A model generated the notes under the pieces. It made no database searches. It saw nothing but the letters and a program-made list of their open reading frames with translations, and was not told the origin of the DNA. From contig NC_090711.1 of the NCBI RefSeq assembly GCF_040954835.1, positions 9,059,501-9,123,500 on the forward strand: DNA of 64,000 nucleotides. Reading direction: 5' to 3'. The position numbers were made by a program, and so were the translations under genes. Shown here piece by piece: positions 1 to 11,110 of the stretch; the stretch's first letter is position 1, and the number at the start of each line of letters is the position of its first letter. The DNA comes from Lepisosteus oculatus. Its lineage: Eukaryota > Chordata > Actinopteri > Semionotiformes > Lepisosteidae.

Positions 1-1875
1 TCATCAGCAATATTTAAGTTAAGTCAGAAATATCTAGAGATCAGGCAGTGATCACTAAAGATTAATTGCCAGATGTTTTCATTGCTTTAATTTACATAAC
101 TGTACTAATTTAGATTTGTCTTAAAAGTAACATTTTTATAGGTATACAGCAACCTCTTAAGGTAACTTTGCTCATATTCAAACTGTCTGCTTGACAATTA
201 ATAGTTCCACTCCTAATTATGTTCTGCAGCTCTAAAGTATCATTATAGGTATAATTGCAACACTCTAGTCAACATTAATTTGAAATCAGTGGAATTAAAA
301 CCCGCTATAAGTCTGAAAATCTTAGCTTTTCACTTTTGGGCAAAAAAGCTTATTATAATCAATGCCTTACTTTTTAAAAAGAAAGCTATGCAAGGATTTA
401 TAAATAACATACAAAGATGATATGGCTCATAATCTTGGTAGGCAGAGATGGGAAGTTTTCATATATCAGGCATTATCTCCTTGATTTGTTTTTCTTTTAC
501 TGCAAATAGGAGTAAAACAACAATGAAATCCAGTTATCAGTATTTTTCAAAACGTATAACCAGAAATAATTACCACAACCATATACAGTAGATAACATAG
601 CCCCAACGTCCACAAATATTTTCATGTAATGGAAAAGTCAAAACATGTAGTTTTCTGTTTTGGACTAAATAGGAAAAAAAATGTTTTTTTTTTCCCAAAA
701 AAAAAAATCTACTGCCTGCTCGTAACTGTCAATTCAAGGGCTAACAATGAACAGATGGAAGGTTCCTCTTATAGTCAAGTCTCTGCTGAGATTTTAAGAC
801 ACATTTACTCACCAGACATGATGTCTCAGCTCCTGCTTCCATTGGATTGAATAGATATCAGTAGTGCATTACATCTTTTATTACAACCAGCCACCTCGTG
901 CCCCAATGACCTCTTTCAGCGCTTGTCTTTTCTTTTACAAAATCAGTTGGTTAGGCTAAGCAGACAACTGCTCCTGGTCAAAATCTTCAACAGTTCATTA
1001 CAAAGCAAAAGTACTGTACCAGCACAAGACACTGCAGGTCTAATAGTCATTCTGAGCAATGCTAGTCAAAGTCTGAATAGCCTTAACCAACACAATACTA
1101 TATGATCTATTCGATAGCACCCTTGGACAGACATCTCTTGATATCTTTATTCTCATCAGAAACTCTAAAATGCTTAGGTGGTTCCCAGAAACCCAATATG
1201 GTAAACAGAAGCATGTGGTTAAGGAAGGCTTGTATCAGGGCTGCAAGGGAACAGCTTATGGAAATGCTGACTTAACATTTTTAATAAACTCTCTGAGGTA
1301 GATCCTGTCCATTTAGCTAGACAACTTGGCTGAACTGTGCAAATCAGAAGAAGCTCTTAATGTGCAGTAACATCTTGGAGTAATTTGATCAAGAGCCCCT
1401 GAGGCCACTGTAAATTGGTGAAAGGTACAATCTAATCAGTTTACGAAATGCCAGCAGCCTACACTTTTACAATCCAAGCGTCACTGCACATAGTACATTC
1501 GGTCACAGTGCAATGCTGTACAAACAAGATGTTAAGTACTGAATGTTGAGAAATAAGCTAAACACAAAGCCTGAATACCTTCAAAGTGAATTGATACCCA
1601 TTACAAATTAGGAATGTTCTCTTTAGGCTGTCAACCTTAGTAGTTAATTGAGCCTTATACAACACAGGCATAGCTGTACATTCCAATGAAAAACAGTAAG
1701 AAAATCTGTGATCTTATTGTAAGAAGAACTTATACATGGCCAAGCTATTTTGATCCCACAATGTGCAAAACCTTTAAGGAGCACTGCCCAAAAATGTGTT
1801 AATGTTAATGTAGCACCTGTGTGACTGATCTAAGGTGACTAAATAGAAAATTGGTGCTACGTTAGGCAAGGTGAG
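1..1875. other. Non-coding stretch, no gene recognised
   Basis: This is AT-rich and CpG-poor sequence. The only open frames are short, with no family resemblance, no paired splice sites and no hydrophobic or domain pattern I recognise. It could be intergenic or intronic, and nothing here decides between these. Confidence 0.5.
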
Positions 1876-2183
1876 ACATGGCACAGTGGTTACCATGGTA
1901 GCCTCCTAGTGTTGGCTATATTCCAGACCTGGGAACCTCAAGGAGTTTCATGTTTCTCTGCATTTGCAAGGGCTTCCTCTGGGTGCTCCAGCTTCCTCTG
2001 ACAGTTCAAAAACACACAGCATTGTTAGGTTAATTCACTCCTGGGAAAACTGGCTCTGGTGTGAGAGTGTGTGCCCTGCAATAGACTGGCATCCCATCTA
2101 GGGTCTATCCCGCCTTATGAGATCAGGTCCGGCTTCAATGTAACCCGGAATTGGATGTAGCAGTTACAAAATGAATGAATAGC
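1876..2183 (+). repeat. tRNA-headed SINE relic, copy 1
   Basis: The segment starts with a Pol III A-box-like head (GGCACAGTGGTTACC) and continues with the fish SINE body: words similar to 'gggtgctccagcttcctctgacag', then 'ctgggaaaactggctctggtgtga', then 'actggcatcccatctagggt'. It ends in a GAATGAATAG-type tail. The same order of blocks recurs at 13.9, 19.1, 28.5 and 31.4 kb, which supports one dispersed family. It is diverged and has lost most CpGs, so it is old. I cannot give the exact family name from memory. Confidence 0.8.
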
Positions 2184-2650
2184 TGGAGACTCAAAAGCAT
2201 GAGGGAAAAGGGCAATTTATTTAACCAAACATAAACTAGATATCTACTGTAATATGTCAGATAGATTTAAAAAGGTGCAGATTTGTTAGGAGAAAGTATA
2301 AAGGGTTTTTGAATAATATTGTGTAATAATAGCTTTCCAACTCGGTGAGACATCTGATAGTTATGTGATAGATGCACTACTCTCCAGAATTGAGCTCCAT
2401 TGAACATTTGTGGGAGCTGAAATGACACGGGACACCATTGCACAGAGACTGTTTTTCATGTAGTTTCCTACCTGTTTCAATTTTCATTGTTAATTCCAAA
2501 GAAAACTACAGGGTTGATTTAACCAGCACATTTACTGTACTTGTTCACAGTGAATGGCACAGAATCACACAAGACCATTGGTGACCTAGTGCAAAGCATG
2601 CTTCACAGCTTGTATTGATGCCAATAACTATTAAAAAGTTTCATTAATAT
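2184..2650. other. Non-coding stretch, nothing recognised
   Basis: The sequence is AT-rich and unique-looking, with no supported exon or repeat. Confidence 0.4.
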
Positions 2651-2756
2651 CGTTATCGTTACATTAAAATTGTTGCCAAACACATTCCACCGGTCCACAT
2701 TCCACTGAATGTCGAGCCTTGTAAGAAGGAATCCCAGACAGATTTGAAACACTGGT

Positions 2757-3055
2757 TTGAGGCTGCAGAGACTGGTGCGCAGAGCGAAGGCTGGCTGGTA
2801 GCTGTTGGGACTGTTGTACAGAGCGAAGGCTGGCTGGAAGCCGTTGGCACTGGTGCGCAGAGCAAAGGCTGGCTGGAAGCTGTTGGCACTGGTGAGCAGA
2901 GCGAAGGCTGGCTGGAAGCTGTTGGCACTTGTGAGCAGAGCGAAGGCTGGCTGGAAGCCGTTGGCACTGGTGCGCAGAGTGAAGGCTGGCTGGAAGCCGT
3001 TGGCACTGGTGCGCAGAGCCCAGGCTGGCTGGAAGCCGTTGGCACTGGTGAGAGC
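2757..3055. repeat. 39-bp minisatellite, about 7.5 units
   Basis: The decamer GGCTGGCTGG recurs at 2789, 2828, 2867, 2906, 2945, 2984 and 3023, exactly 39 bp apart each time. Units differ at a few sites (GTGCGCAGAGC versus GTGAGCAGAGC). Because 39 is a multiple of three, several frames on both strands stay open across the array and look like 13-residue repeat proteins. That is a by-product of the period and not evidence of coding. The flanks are themselves related: GACAGATTTGAAACACTGG near 2739 matches GACAGATCTGAAATACTGG near 3166, and TTGCCAAACACA near 2672 matches TGCCAAACACA near 3080. Confidence 0.9.
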
Positions 3056-3404
3056 ACAGCTGTTTTTAAGTTGAAATTGCTGCCAAACACAGTCTGCTAG
3101 TCTGAGGGAGCCACCAGTTTGGGTGAAACCAAATGGCGAAACTCCTAAAAAAGGAAAAGGAGCCCGACAGATCTGAAATACTGGCTTGAAGCTGCAGAAA
3201 ACTGCTCCAGAGCCCATGGGTCGGGAAAAAGGGGAGCAGAGAGTCTGTTTTTAATATTTTCAAGAAAAGTATTCCACAGACAAGGGGCTACTGCCAAAAA
3301 AGCTCAGTCCTTGGAATGTTATGGAGCTTAGAACCACTTTCTTTAAAATACTACAGGTGTGCCTTTTAAAACCCGGGAAGCAACATATTGCCATGGTGAG
3401 GTTA

Positions 3405-3680
3405 CAACAGGGATGGGGAACACCCATCCTCCATGGCCCTGCACTAAATAATGTAATTGGATTAGTTATTTAACTGAGAAGTCACATCACCTACTGTTTC
3501 AGATCTTAACAAGCGAATAATTGAAAGATACGTTACACGCAAAAAAAACTGCAGGAAACCAGCCCTCAAGGACTGAAGAATAGCAGTCCTGTCAGATTCA
3601 CTTCCTGGAGGGACAAGAGTCTGCTGGTTTTTCTTCAAACCCAAGTTGTCAATTAAACAATTAACCTAATTATGTTCTTA
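3405..3680. repeat. Interspersed repeat with internal inverted symmetry (MITE-like)
   Basis: The block opens with 'gggatggggaacacccatcctcc' style sequence. Near 3545-3590 it has a 'gcaggaaaccagccctcaaggactg' motif, and near 3600-3635 a reversed partner, 'cctggagggacaagagtctgctggtttt'. This mirror arrangement of 'ctggagggnc...tgctggttttt' words is typical of short hairpin-like non-autonomous elements common in fish. A weaker fragment ('gaatgggaaactgcagccct ... cccctgctggccacccctgatctg') lies near 37,448-37,512. No transposase is present. The family is uncertain. Confidence 0.4.
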
Positions 3681-6600
3681 TTCAGACATGTGCAGAATAT
3701 CACTTATGGTCTTTCACATCTGATTACTCAAAACCCTCACTTCATTAAAGTTATAGTTACTTACAGTATACAACATCATTTAAGCACTTAAACAATTAGA
3801 CCCAGTGTGTAACCTAGGTTGGAACAAAAAGACCTTCACACCAAAAATGTACCCACAAATACAAATCTCGCCTAATGTAGCATCACAGCCCACCTTACAG
3901 TACATGACTATGAGTTCCTTCTGGGCACAAAGGAGAAGCTAGAATCAAGGGTACTAAAACCACTATAAGTCAAAAGTTTATCTTTTGCCTTTGGCTAGTG
4001 AGCAGACATTTTGCATTAACATGGCATTTTCAGTAACCACTTTATCACTAGATGGTAACAGCATAAGATTAACAGTAATAGTCTGGCTTTCTTCACTTAA
4101 CATCTTATTTCTACTTCACAGCACTTTGCAGTCTTGAGTTTTTCTGACAATCACTTCTGTATTTGTTTGTGAAAAGTTCATTTCAAAAGCACCAAGCATG
4201 CACAATTATTCAACCAGCCGATTTTAACAACTCTTTAAATAATTCCCCTGTATTTCACTAGAAAAATGCAATATTAATTATTGGAAAACCTTAAAATAAT
4301 GTTTCAGTTGGTCCAAGGAATTAAATTGCTCTATCGTGTACAGCACACTAAGGAAATACGAAAATCTAGCACGTGCAGGGTGGATACCGAGCCTATCCAG
4401 TAGGTAAGGGGTTTATTATATGTGTTGACTGACTTAACAAAGTGTCATTAAGAACTTGTCGAAGATTAAAAATCAGTTGTTTTAACTTTACTTCTAAAAA
4501 GAGGCTGAAAGGTCTCGGTTTTCATAACCTTTTCCAAGAAAGGTGGCATTCCAATCTGTCAGGGCCAAATGTAGGCCTAAAGCTTTACTGAAATCAGCAG
4601 ACTTTTTGTCTTCAAAGACCACGAAGCTCCTGTGGTGCACAGATGCACAGTGAGGATGGCTGTGTCTGAGTGCGAGTATGGCTGTTTGCATGTTTGAGTT
4701 TAGGAAAATATTTTCAGACCAGATCCCGTGAGTCACTAGAACCAGATCAGTTTCCGCGAAACCTCTAGTGCCTTTCAAAACACTAAGCAAAGTATCCAAC
4801 TGCATGTCACATGGCACTCATATGGCATAGCCTATGATCAAGAGTGTCCAGGACAGCCAAATAGTAAAGTACAACCAGTACTTTATGCTACTGATTGTTC
4901 CATAAACAAAAGAATAGATACAGTATGATTATATTTCAACAGGATATAGATTGAGGAGTGCTTTCTTGAATTGGTATGCATTTCAAATGAACTTTTCACT
5001 GCATAGTTTAGACACTATAGATATTTTAAAGTGTTTCATTAGACAGAAGGAAGGTAAAGCTACAAATATTATTTGACAAGCCATAAACTCAAACAACTTA
5101 TTTTTAATAAAGTATTTTTCTGCTGTCAATGAAATAAAGGAGGAGCAGTTGATGTGTATTAAAATGGATTTGGTAAACCCGGTATTGTGTAACTCATCTT
5201 TAAGACACTTTATAATTTCATGATGTAAAATTTCAGACAGCAAGGATTACTTTCTAAAATTGTTTATAATAAAACATTCCTTTGAATTAAACTGAACGAA
5301 GTCAACATGACAAGCAATGGAGCTCTTGCTCAATGTGAAGTTTCAGCTCTGGCAGGAGACATTTAAGGAGGTTTCAGGTACACGTTGTTAATGCAGAAGT
5401 CTGCCTGTGGCCTTTATGAAGCAAGAAGCATATTGTTGGCCCCACTACAATCCCAAAGACAATTTTAATGCATTACAGGACTTGGTAGTGCTGTTGTTGT
5501 TAAAGAACATATTACAGAAAAGGAATCTGTGTGTCTAAACTGTAGAATCTAGAAGTCCTTTAGGAATTTTGCAGGGCTGCAGACAACACACCTAGCTCTG
5601 TGATGAAAGCCCTGTCTTATCCATATACTTTAAGATTAAAATGTTCTAGAGCCCTTCAGACATTCATATCCCTTGGAACTTGGAACAAAATATTCTAGAA
5701 AAATATATACAGATTGAAAAAAGGGTTCAATTATAAAAATAAAAATGTTGTAATGTGCTTTCAATTTTAGTGCAAGATAATCTAAGTCTAAAAAACACTG
5801 TTCAGATATTAGCAAACTCTCTGTGGGTGCTGATGTAATGCTTGTACTCCAAATTTGTGAAGAATACATAATATATTGGTGACTAATTTTGGTACAATTA
5901 TGTAGAATTTTGTGTTCATGCATTCATTAAACATTACAAACGGCTTTTCATAAATTAACCTCTCTTGCTTCACAAACAGGAATGTGAGAATTGAGCTCAT
6001 CAGTGCCTTCTAGATGAGGCAATGACTGCAAAGGCATGATGTAACTACTTTCTTATCACATTAGGGCACAATAAAGCTACCTTTTGTTCAAATCTATTAA
6101 TAGTGTCAGAGGCGAAAACAGCACACGTTCTGTCATTATAAGTGACAGTTGCATTTTAACACGATTATTTAGTGTATCACAAAAGCTCCATAATACCAGA
6201 CCTGGTATAACTTTAGTAAAGCTTCCAAGAATTTAATGTAAAAAAAAAAATCTTGAACTGTTTTCTCATTTCTTAAATTACTTCTTATTTTCTCTACTTA
6301 ATGTCATCGCATCATCACATGTTTGAGAAATAAAAATGTGCCATAAAAGAGCTGATAAGGAAAAGAAACCTGAAATTAGCACATTGTGTTCCTGGATTTC
6401 AGCCCAGTGTTAAAGCCAGTGGAGTCTTTGCTGCTTGTTAGAAACTTTCAGCTTAGGTCACACATATAGTACCAGGTCTGTTTCCGGAGATTAAGCTCCT
6501 GATAGCTTTGTAAGATCTGTATGGTGGCACATTTATATCTTGTCATTCCTCTTCTCCACTGCTTGCTGATTGTTCACGTTTTTAAACCCTTGAAATACTG

Positions 6601-8270
6601 TAGATTTCTCAGAAAAGTAAAAATGTCCCACAGTAAATATATCTGTTTTCTAGAATGTACTATTTATTTTCAGTTTTTATAATATCTTTTCAAAAAAAGA
6701 AGTCTGAGAGGAAAGTTTTAACACAATGCCTTCTTATTTCTTAATGTGCATGATATTTAAATATCCTGATATTGATGGCTTACTGAAGGAAACTATTGCC
6801 AGAAACAAAGAACAGCTGACTTTGAACATGATGTAGATGATGATGCAGTAAATGTAATGCTAGCACATATGCACAAGGAAAAACATTCACCTTAGAAACA
6901 ACACTTTACTATACAGTATGTGTGATCATTAGGGGATCGTTTTAGAACAGACTCACAGGAATATGTTTAAATTCTCTTTTACACACAGTTTTCCAGTCTC
7001 CAGAGCTTCTACAAATAAAAATAAATTGGTTACCCTTAATATCGATCATTATAATACTGTCTGAAGTGAACCACACCAGGTGTGAATTTGGACTTCATTT
7101 GTATTTACAATATTCAACATTCCAAGGGTTTTATCAGGTGATTCTGATAAAAGGTATTCCGAGTTACATACCGCCAACTGACAGAAAAGACAGTAATGTC
7201 CTGGGGGTGTAATTTTCTTCTGTTTTATGATTGTGGGAACTGACTTGTCTGGGATGATATATTGCATTGATTTTCATACCATCTGTAACTGATATATCTA
7301 TTTTTGTTAACTTATAGCATACAGGTATTCCAAACCTATTTACTATCGGCCTGAAAAGAGACCCCATTTAAACAAAAAACATAAAATCTTTGATTCATAA
7401 AATGTATCACTAGATTACTACAGTTTAAAACCTTTGCACCGCATCTGTATTACACAACATAAATTATCAAAGTTGCAAAATCTGTGAAAACTGTCTTTAA
7501 TGCAGAGAGTGTCATGATTAAGACCCTGTGATGACTAAGAGGTGTGCAGTGGTATGGATTTTAATTATATTAATTGATTTTAATTTTAATTCTGGTATAA
7601 ATAATTCATTCTAAGAACATGAGGAAGTTAATAAGGACAATGGAAGCATACAGCCCATAACTGCTTGCTGTTTTCCTGCACACAAAGATAATATTTCAGT
7701 GTACTTAGCTTAGTTATGAGTGACCGCAGTATCTTTGATTCTGCAACACACCCCACTAAAACATTTGAATCTTTAATAACTATTTCTGTAAATAATACAG
7801 TAAGTGATCCAGATTCAGCAGAAAATCAGTATGTTGAAAGCTTTGTTGTTGTGACAGAAAAGTGTTTTACAATACGTCCATTACAGGCACCACTGTGTCC
7901 TAATCAAACCTCAGATTTCAGTTTAATGTACAGAAACATATCTGGGAACAAATCCAGAAATAAATTATCTTAAAATGCATCCATTATCAGAAAACCACTT
8001 ACTGTATTCTCAGAAAGGCTACCCCAAAGTAGACTATACTCTGGATAGGATACCAGTACACAGAAACAATTTGACAACACCAGTGAGCCTTTCTTTGGGA
8101 GGTTGAAGAAAACAAACACCTGGAATAATCGAACATGATTACAAAAAAAGATTACATGTCCCCAGTCTTACAACGTAGCAAGTAGTAAACAAACCTAATC
8201 ATGGATGCATATATCACACAGTGTACTGTAACAACTTTTACTTGACTTTGCGTACATTGAACAGAAACGT
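3681..8270. other. Non-coding stretch, no gene recognised
   Basis: About 4.6 kb of AT-rich, CpG-poor DNA. The longest open frame is a 107-codon minus-strand ORF at 4494-4817. It resembles no protein I know and has no transmembrane, signal or low-complexity pattern that would support it. No repeats stand out. Confidence 0.45.
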
Positions 8271-11110
8271 TAAAGGCTTTGCTAGCATTGACGTCGGTAT
8301 GCAAAGTCTACACAGGCCACAGCACACTCGTCAAGCACGTACTGTAGCACATTCATAGAATTGCGCCACGGAAAAGCGCAGTGGAAGGGCTTTTGGCAAT
8401 GACACCCCTTGGCTCACAGTGCTGCCTGCACCTCACCTGCAGGGTTTTCATAGACAAGAAGAGGCAGCAGTTCGGATTCTTTGTCATTCAGAGACGCTTA
8501 CGTGCTCGCAGGGAGAACTCGGGAAGGGGATTGTGCAAGAGTTCAGCCAAGATCACTCATCCACCGAGCCTGTCAAAGCTCAAACTTAATAAGACACCTT
8601 CGAGGGCTTTTGAGATGCGGGGGGGGAGGGGGGGGGACATTTCCAACTAGCCCCTATAACACGTGTTATGTTCTAGTATACTGTTGTTGCTGCAACATTG
8701 CTACTTCGAGTAAATAAAGATAACGCTGTGCAATTTTTAAAATTGCATTATTTAAAAAGTGAGACTCGGAAATATGTACACAACACGAAATTTAGATTTG
8801 CATTTGCCTTTAAGGCGGACGGAATTTGCATTGCTGCCACTGTCGGCGCAGACTCTGACCAGCAACAGGTGTACAGTAGCTGTGTAGCTGTCCGTCGGGT
8901 CACTAGGCTCCAAGCGTTTTGTTTCTGCGCTCCTCACAAATTCTTAAGTCGTGAAACACCCCATAGACAAAAATCAGGTAATTACGAAATATATAATTCA
9001 ACTAATTCCAATTGTATTAGGATGGGTGGGTCTAGGATTAGCAAGATTTTGTTTATTCTGATTGAATGCAGCAGTTTGAACGGGATCAAGAATTGTGCCT
9101 TGAAGAGTGTTCTTACCCACTTTGAACACCTGCTAATTTTATTATTCATTCTGTATATCTACTTTACATTTCATACAGTGTATTATATCCAGGGCGAATA
9201 GATATAAGTTTAAATTGGATTAACTATTCGGCTTGAAAAGGGAAATAGATATGCGAAAGGTTTACAAATATTTTGTTGCAAGAGATTTCAGACAAAATTA
9301 CTTCTTTGGATAATAACAGGATAAATAACAGGAAAGAAACCTAATATAAAAAGAGGCAATTCTGGTTAAGTCAGCCGTACAGATAGTAATTTGTTTGTTT
9401 GACTAGTACTACTTCCACATAAAACGGAAATATACGGCTTATCCGATGGCGCCCAATTACATGAACTTCTTTAAAAATGTGAAGACGCTATATTGATTTT
9501 CCGACATACATCGCTGAGAACTGCGACGATTTACAATTATTCATTGAACATGCAAATTATATCAAATTCAAATTACAACTGCACAATTATGCAGAGAATC
9601 ATTTCCTTCACAATCTGATTAGTGTATTTTTTTTTACCAATGCCCTACAGTACACAGGAGGGCATTTAGAAAGGTTTTTACGATTCAGTTGCGCTGATTG
9701 AAACGTACAATACCAGGACTGTTTTGTTTTTTACAGCGATCCAGTAATTGAAAGAAACTATTTCAGAAATCAGGTTTTAAAACAAATTTAAAACATCCGC
9801 ACAATTTCGATTTTGTTCTACAGGTACGAGAGAAGATCTGTCGAAATGTCCACGAGTCTTTCACGCACCTGTTAACACGCAAAACTCACAGGACAGGTTT
9901 ACAGAATGATTGAAAGAGGATGTTTTCAGAGATCCCTTTACCAAAACATTACATTAACAAATAAACTGCTTTCTTATACCCACTATGCAAAAATGTTTAT
10001 AATTGGTCACTAATTGGTATTCTTAAAGTTAGTTATAATCGTAATAGAGCTTTTTCTGCTTAACCTGATTACAGTATGCAGTGTACTGTATGTGTCCCGC
10101 TGTTCGAGATGTTTATTATTTTAAAAACTCATAAAATAATGAATTATCTTTGAAGATGTCATAATTTCAATTGAATCTACATTTTCAGAAAACAGGTCAT
10201 CAGTTACTTAGCAATACGTTTGTCTAGAGGTTAAATATATTGTAAACGATATTCCACGTGAAAGCTTACGCTTTCTGGAAAACATACTGTAGATTTCTTT
10301 ACAGAAAACAAATCTGTAAAAAACTTTAATTGCGCAATTGTTCTCTTTGACAAAAACGTAAATAAAAAAAGCTTAGGCTCTTCTAAATCACAAAAAGAAT
10401 GCCAGTGTCAGTACATTGTCCACACATATTAATCAAATTTCGCTGAATAAAAAATGAAATATTTTTTCCTTTAATTCTTAATTGAATATTTTTTACACTT
10501 TTTAAACATGCGATTTTTTTTTTTGAACGTGTTCTTTGATTTGGCCACGGTGATTTTTATCGTTGTTACGTTGTGTGTATAATATAAATACCTACAAGAC
10601 ACAATTATTTCTGTATCCAACGTAAAACATGAAAATCAATTAATTATTACCTGTTTGTCTAGTATGAAAATGCCCATGTGCTCAGTGAAATGTAGGAGAA
10701 ACTGTTAAAATCTAGAATTGCAGAACGAGTCCCCTAAGTAGGACACTATTTTTAATCTGTTCCATTTTGGGGGTGAAGATCTACATGACTTCTCTACTTT
10801 TATTTGTTGAATGAAGGTTATTTATTAGGTCAGAATTGTTTTTTAGAATATTTACGGAAAAAAACGCGTGGCTTACTGGGTATTTGAGCAATCGGCAAGT
10901 TCGTGGACTGATTTGAATTTTCCGCATACGTTTTCTCGTGTCCCTTTTTGCTATTTTATTTTTATTTTCTTACTCTCACATGGCTATACTTTCGTACGTG
11001 ATTGTTTAGGGAACACGGAGATTCATTTTTAATTTCTAATTAATTGGAGAAGTACTGGGTGATGGGTCCTGCTTTACCTTCAGACTCTAAAGACGACTGA
11101 TCACTGAGTA
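8270..11110. promoter_or_regulatory. CpG-retaining block, candidate orphan promoter/enhancer
   Basis: CpG dinucleotides are clearly denser here than in the flanking 30 kb although base composition stays AT-rich: gcgccacgg near 8363, gacgcttacgtgctcgc near 8491, ggcggacgg near 8815, ctgcgacg near 9521, ttccgcatacg near 10920. Elsewhere in the window such retention marks known gene starts (about 39.5, 50.9, 56.5-58 and 63 kb). A donor-like CAG|GTAATT lies at 8977/8978. A G-run at 8619-8636 could form a quadruplex. No recognisable coding exon is present, so an enhancer or the first exon of a non-coding transcript are the options I would consider. Confidence 0.35.

Noticed and set aside
2603-3217. 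Long overlapping frames on both strands (up to 204 codons) with 13-residue repeats
   Set aside because: They arise from a 39-bp minisatellite whose period is divisible by three; several frames are open at once on both strands.
4494-4817. 107-codon minus-strand ORF
   Set aside because: Plausible amino-acid composition but no recognisable family or regulatory context.
8698-9201. 167-codon plus-strand ORF in the CpG-retaining block
   Set aside because: No domain, unusual composition, and a donor-like site inside; more likely non-coding.
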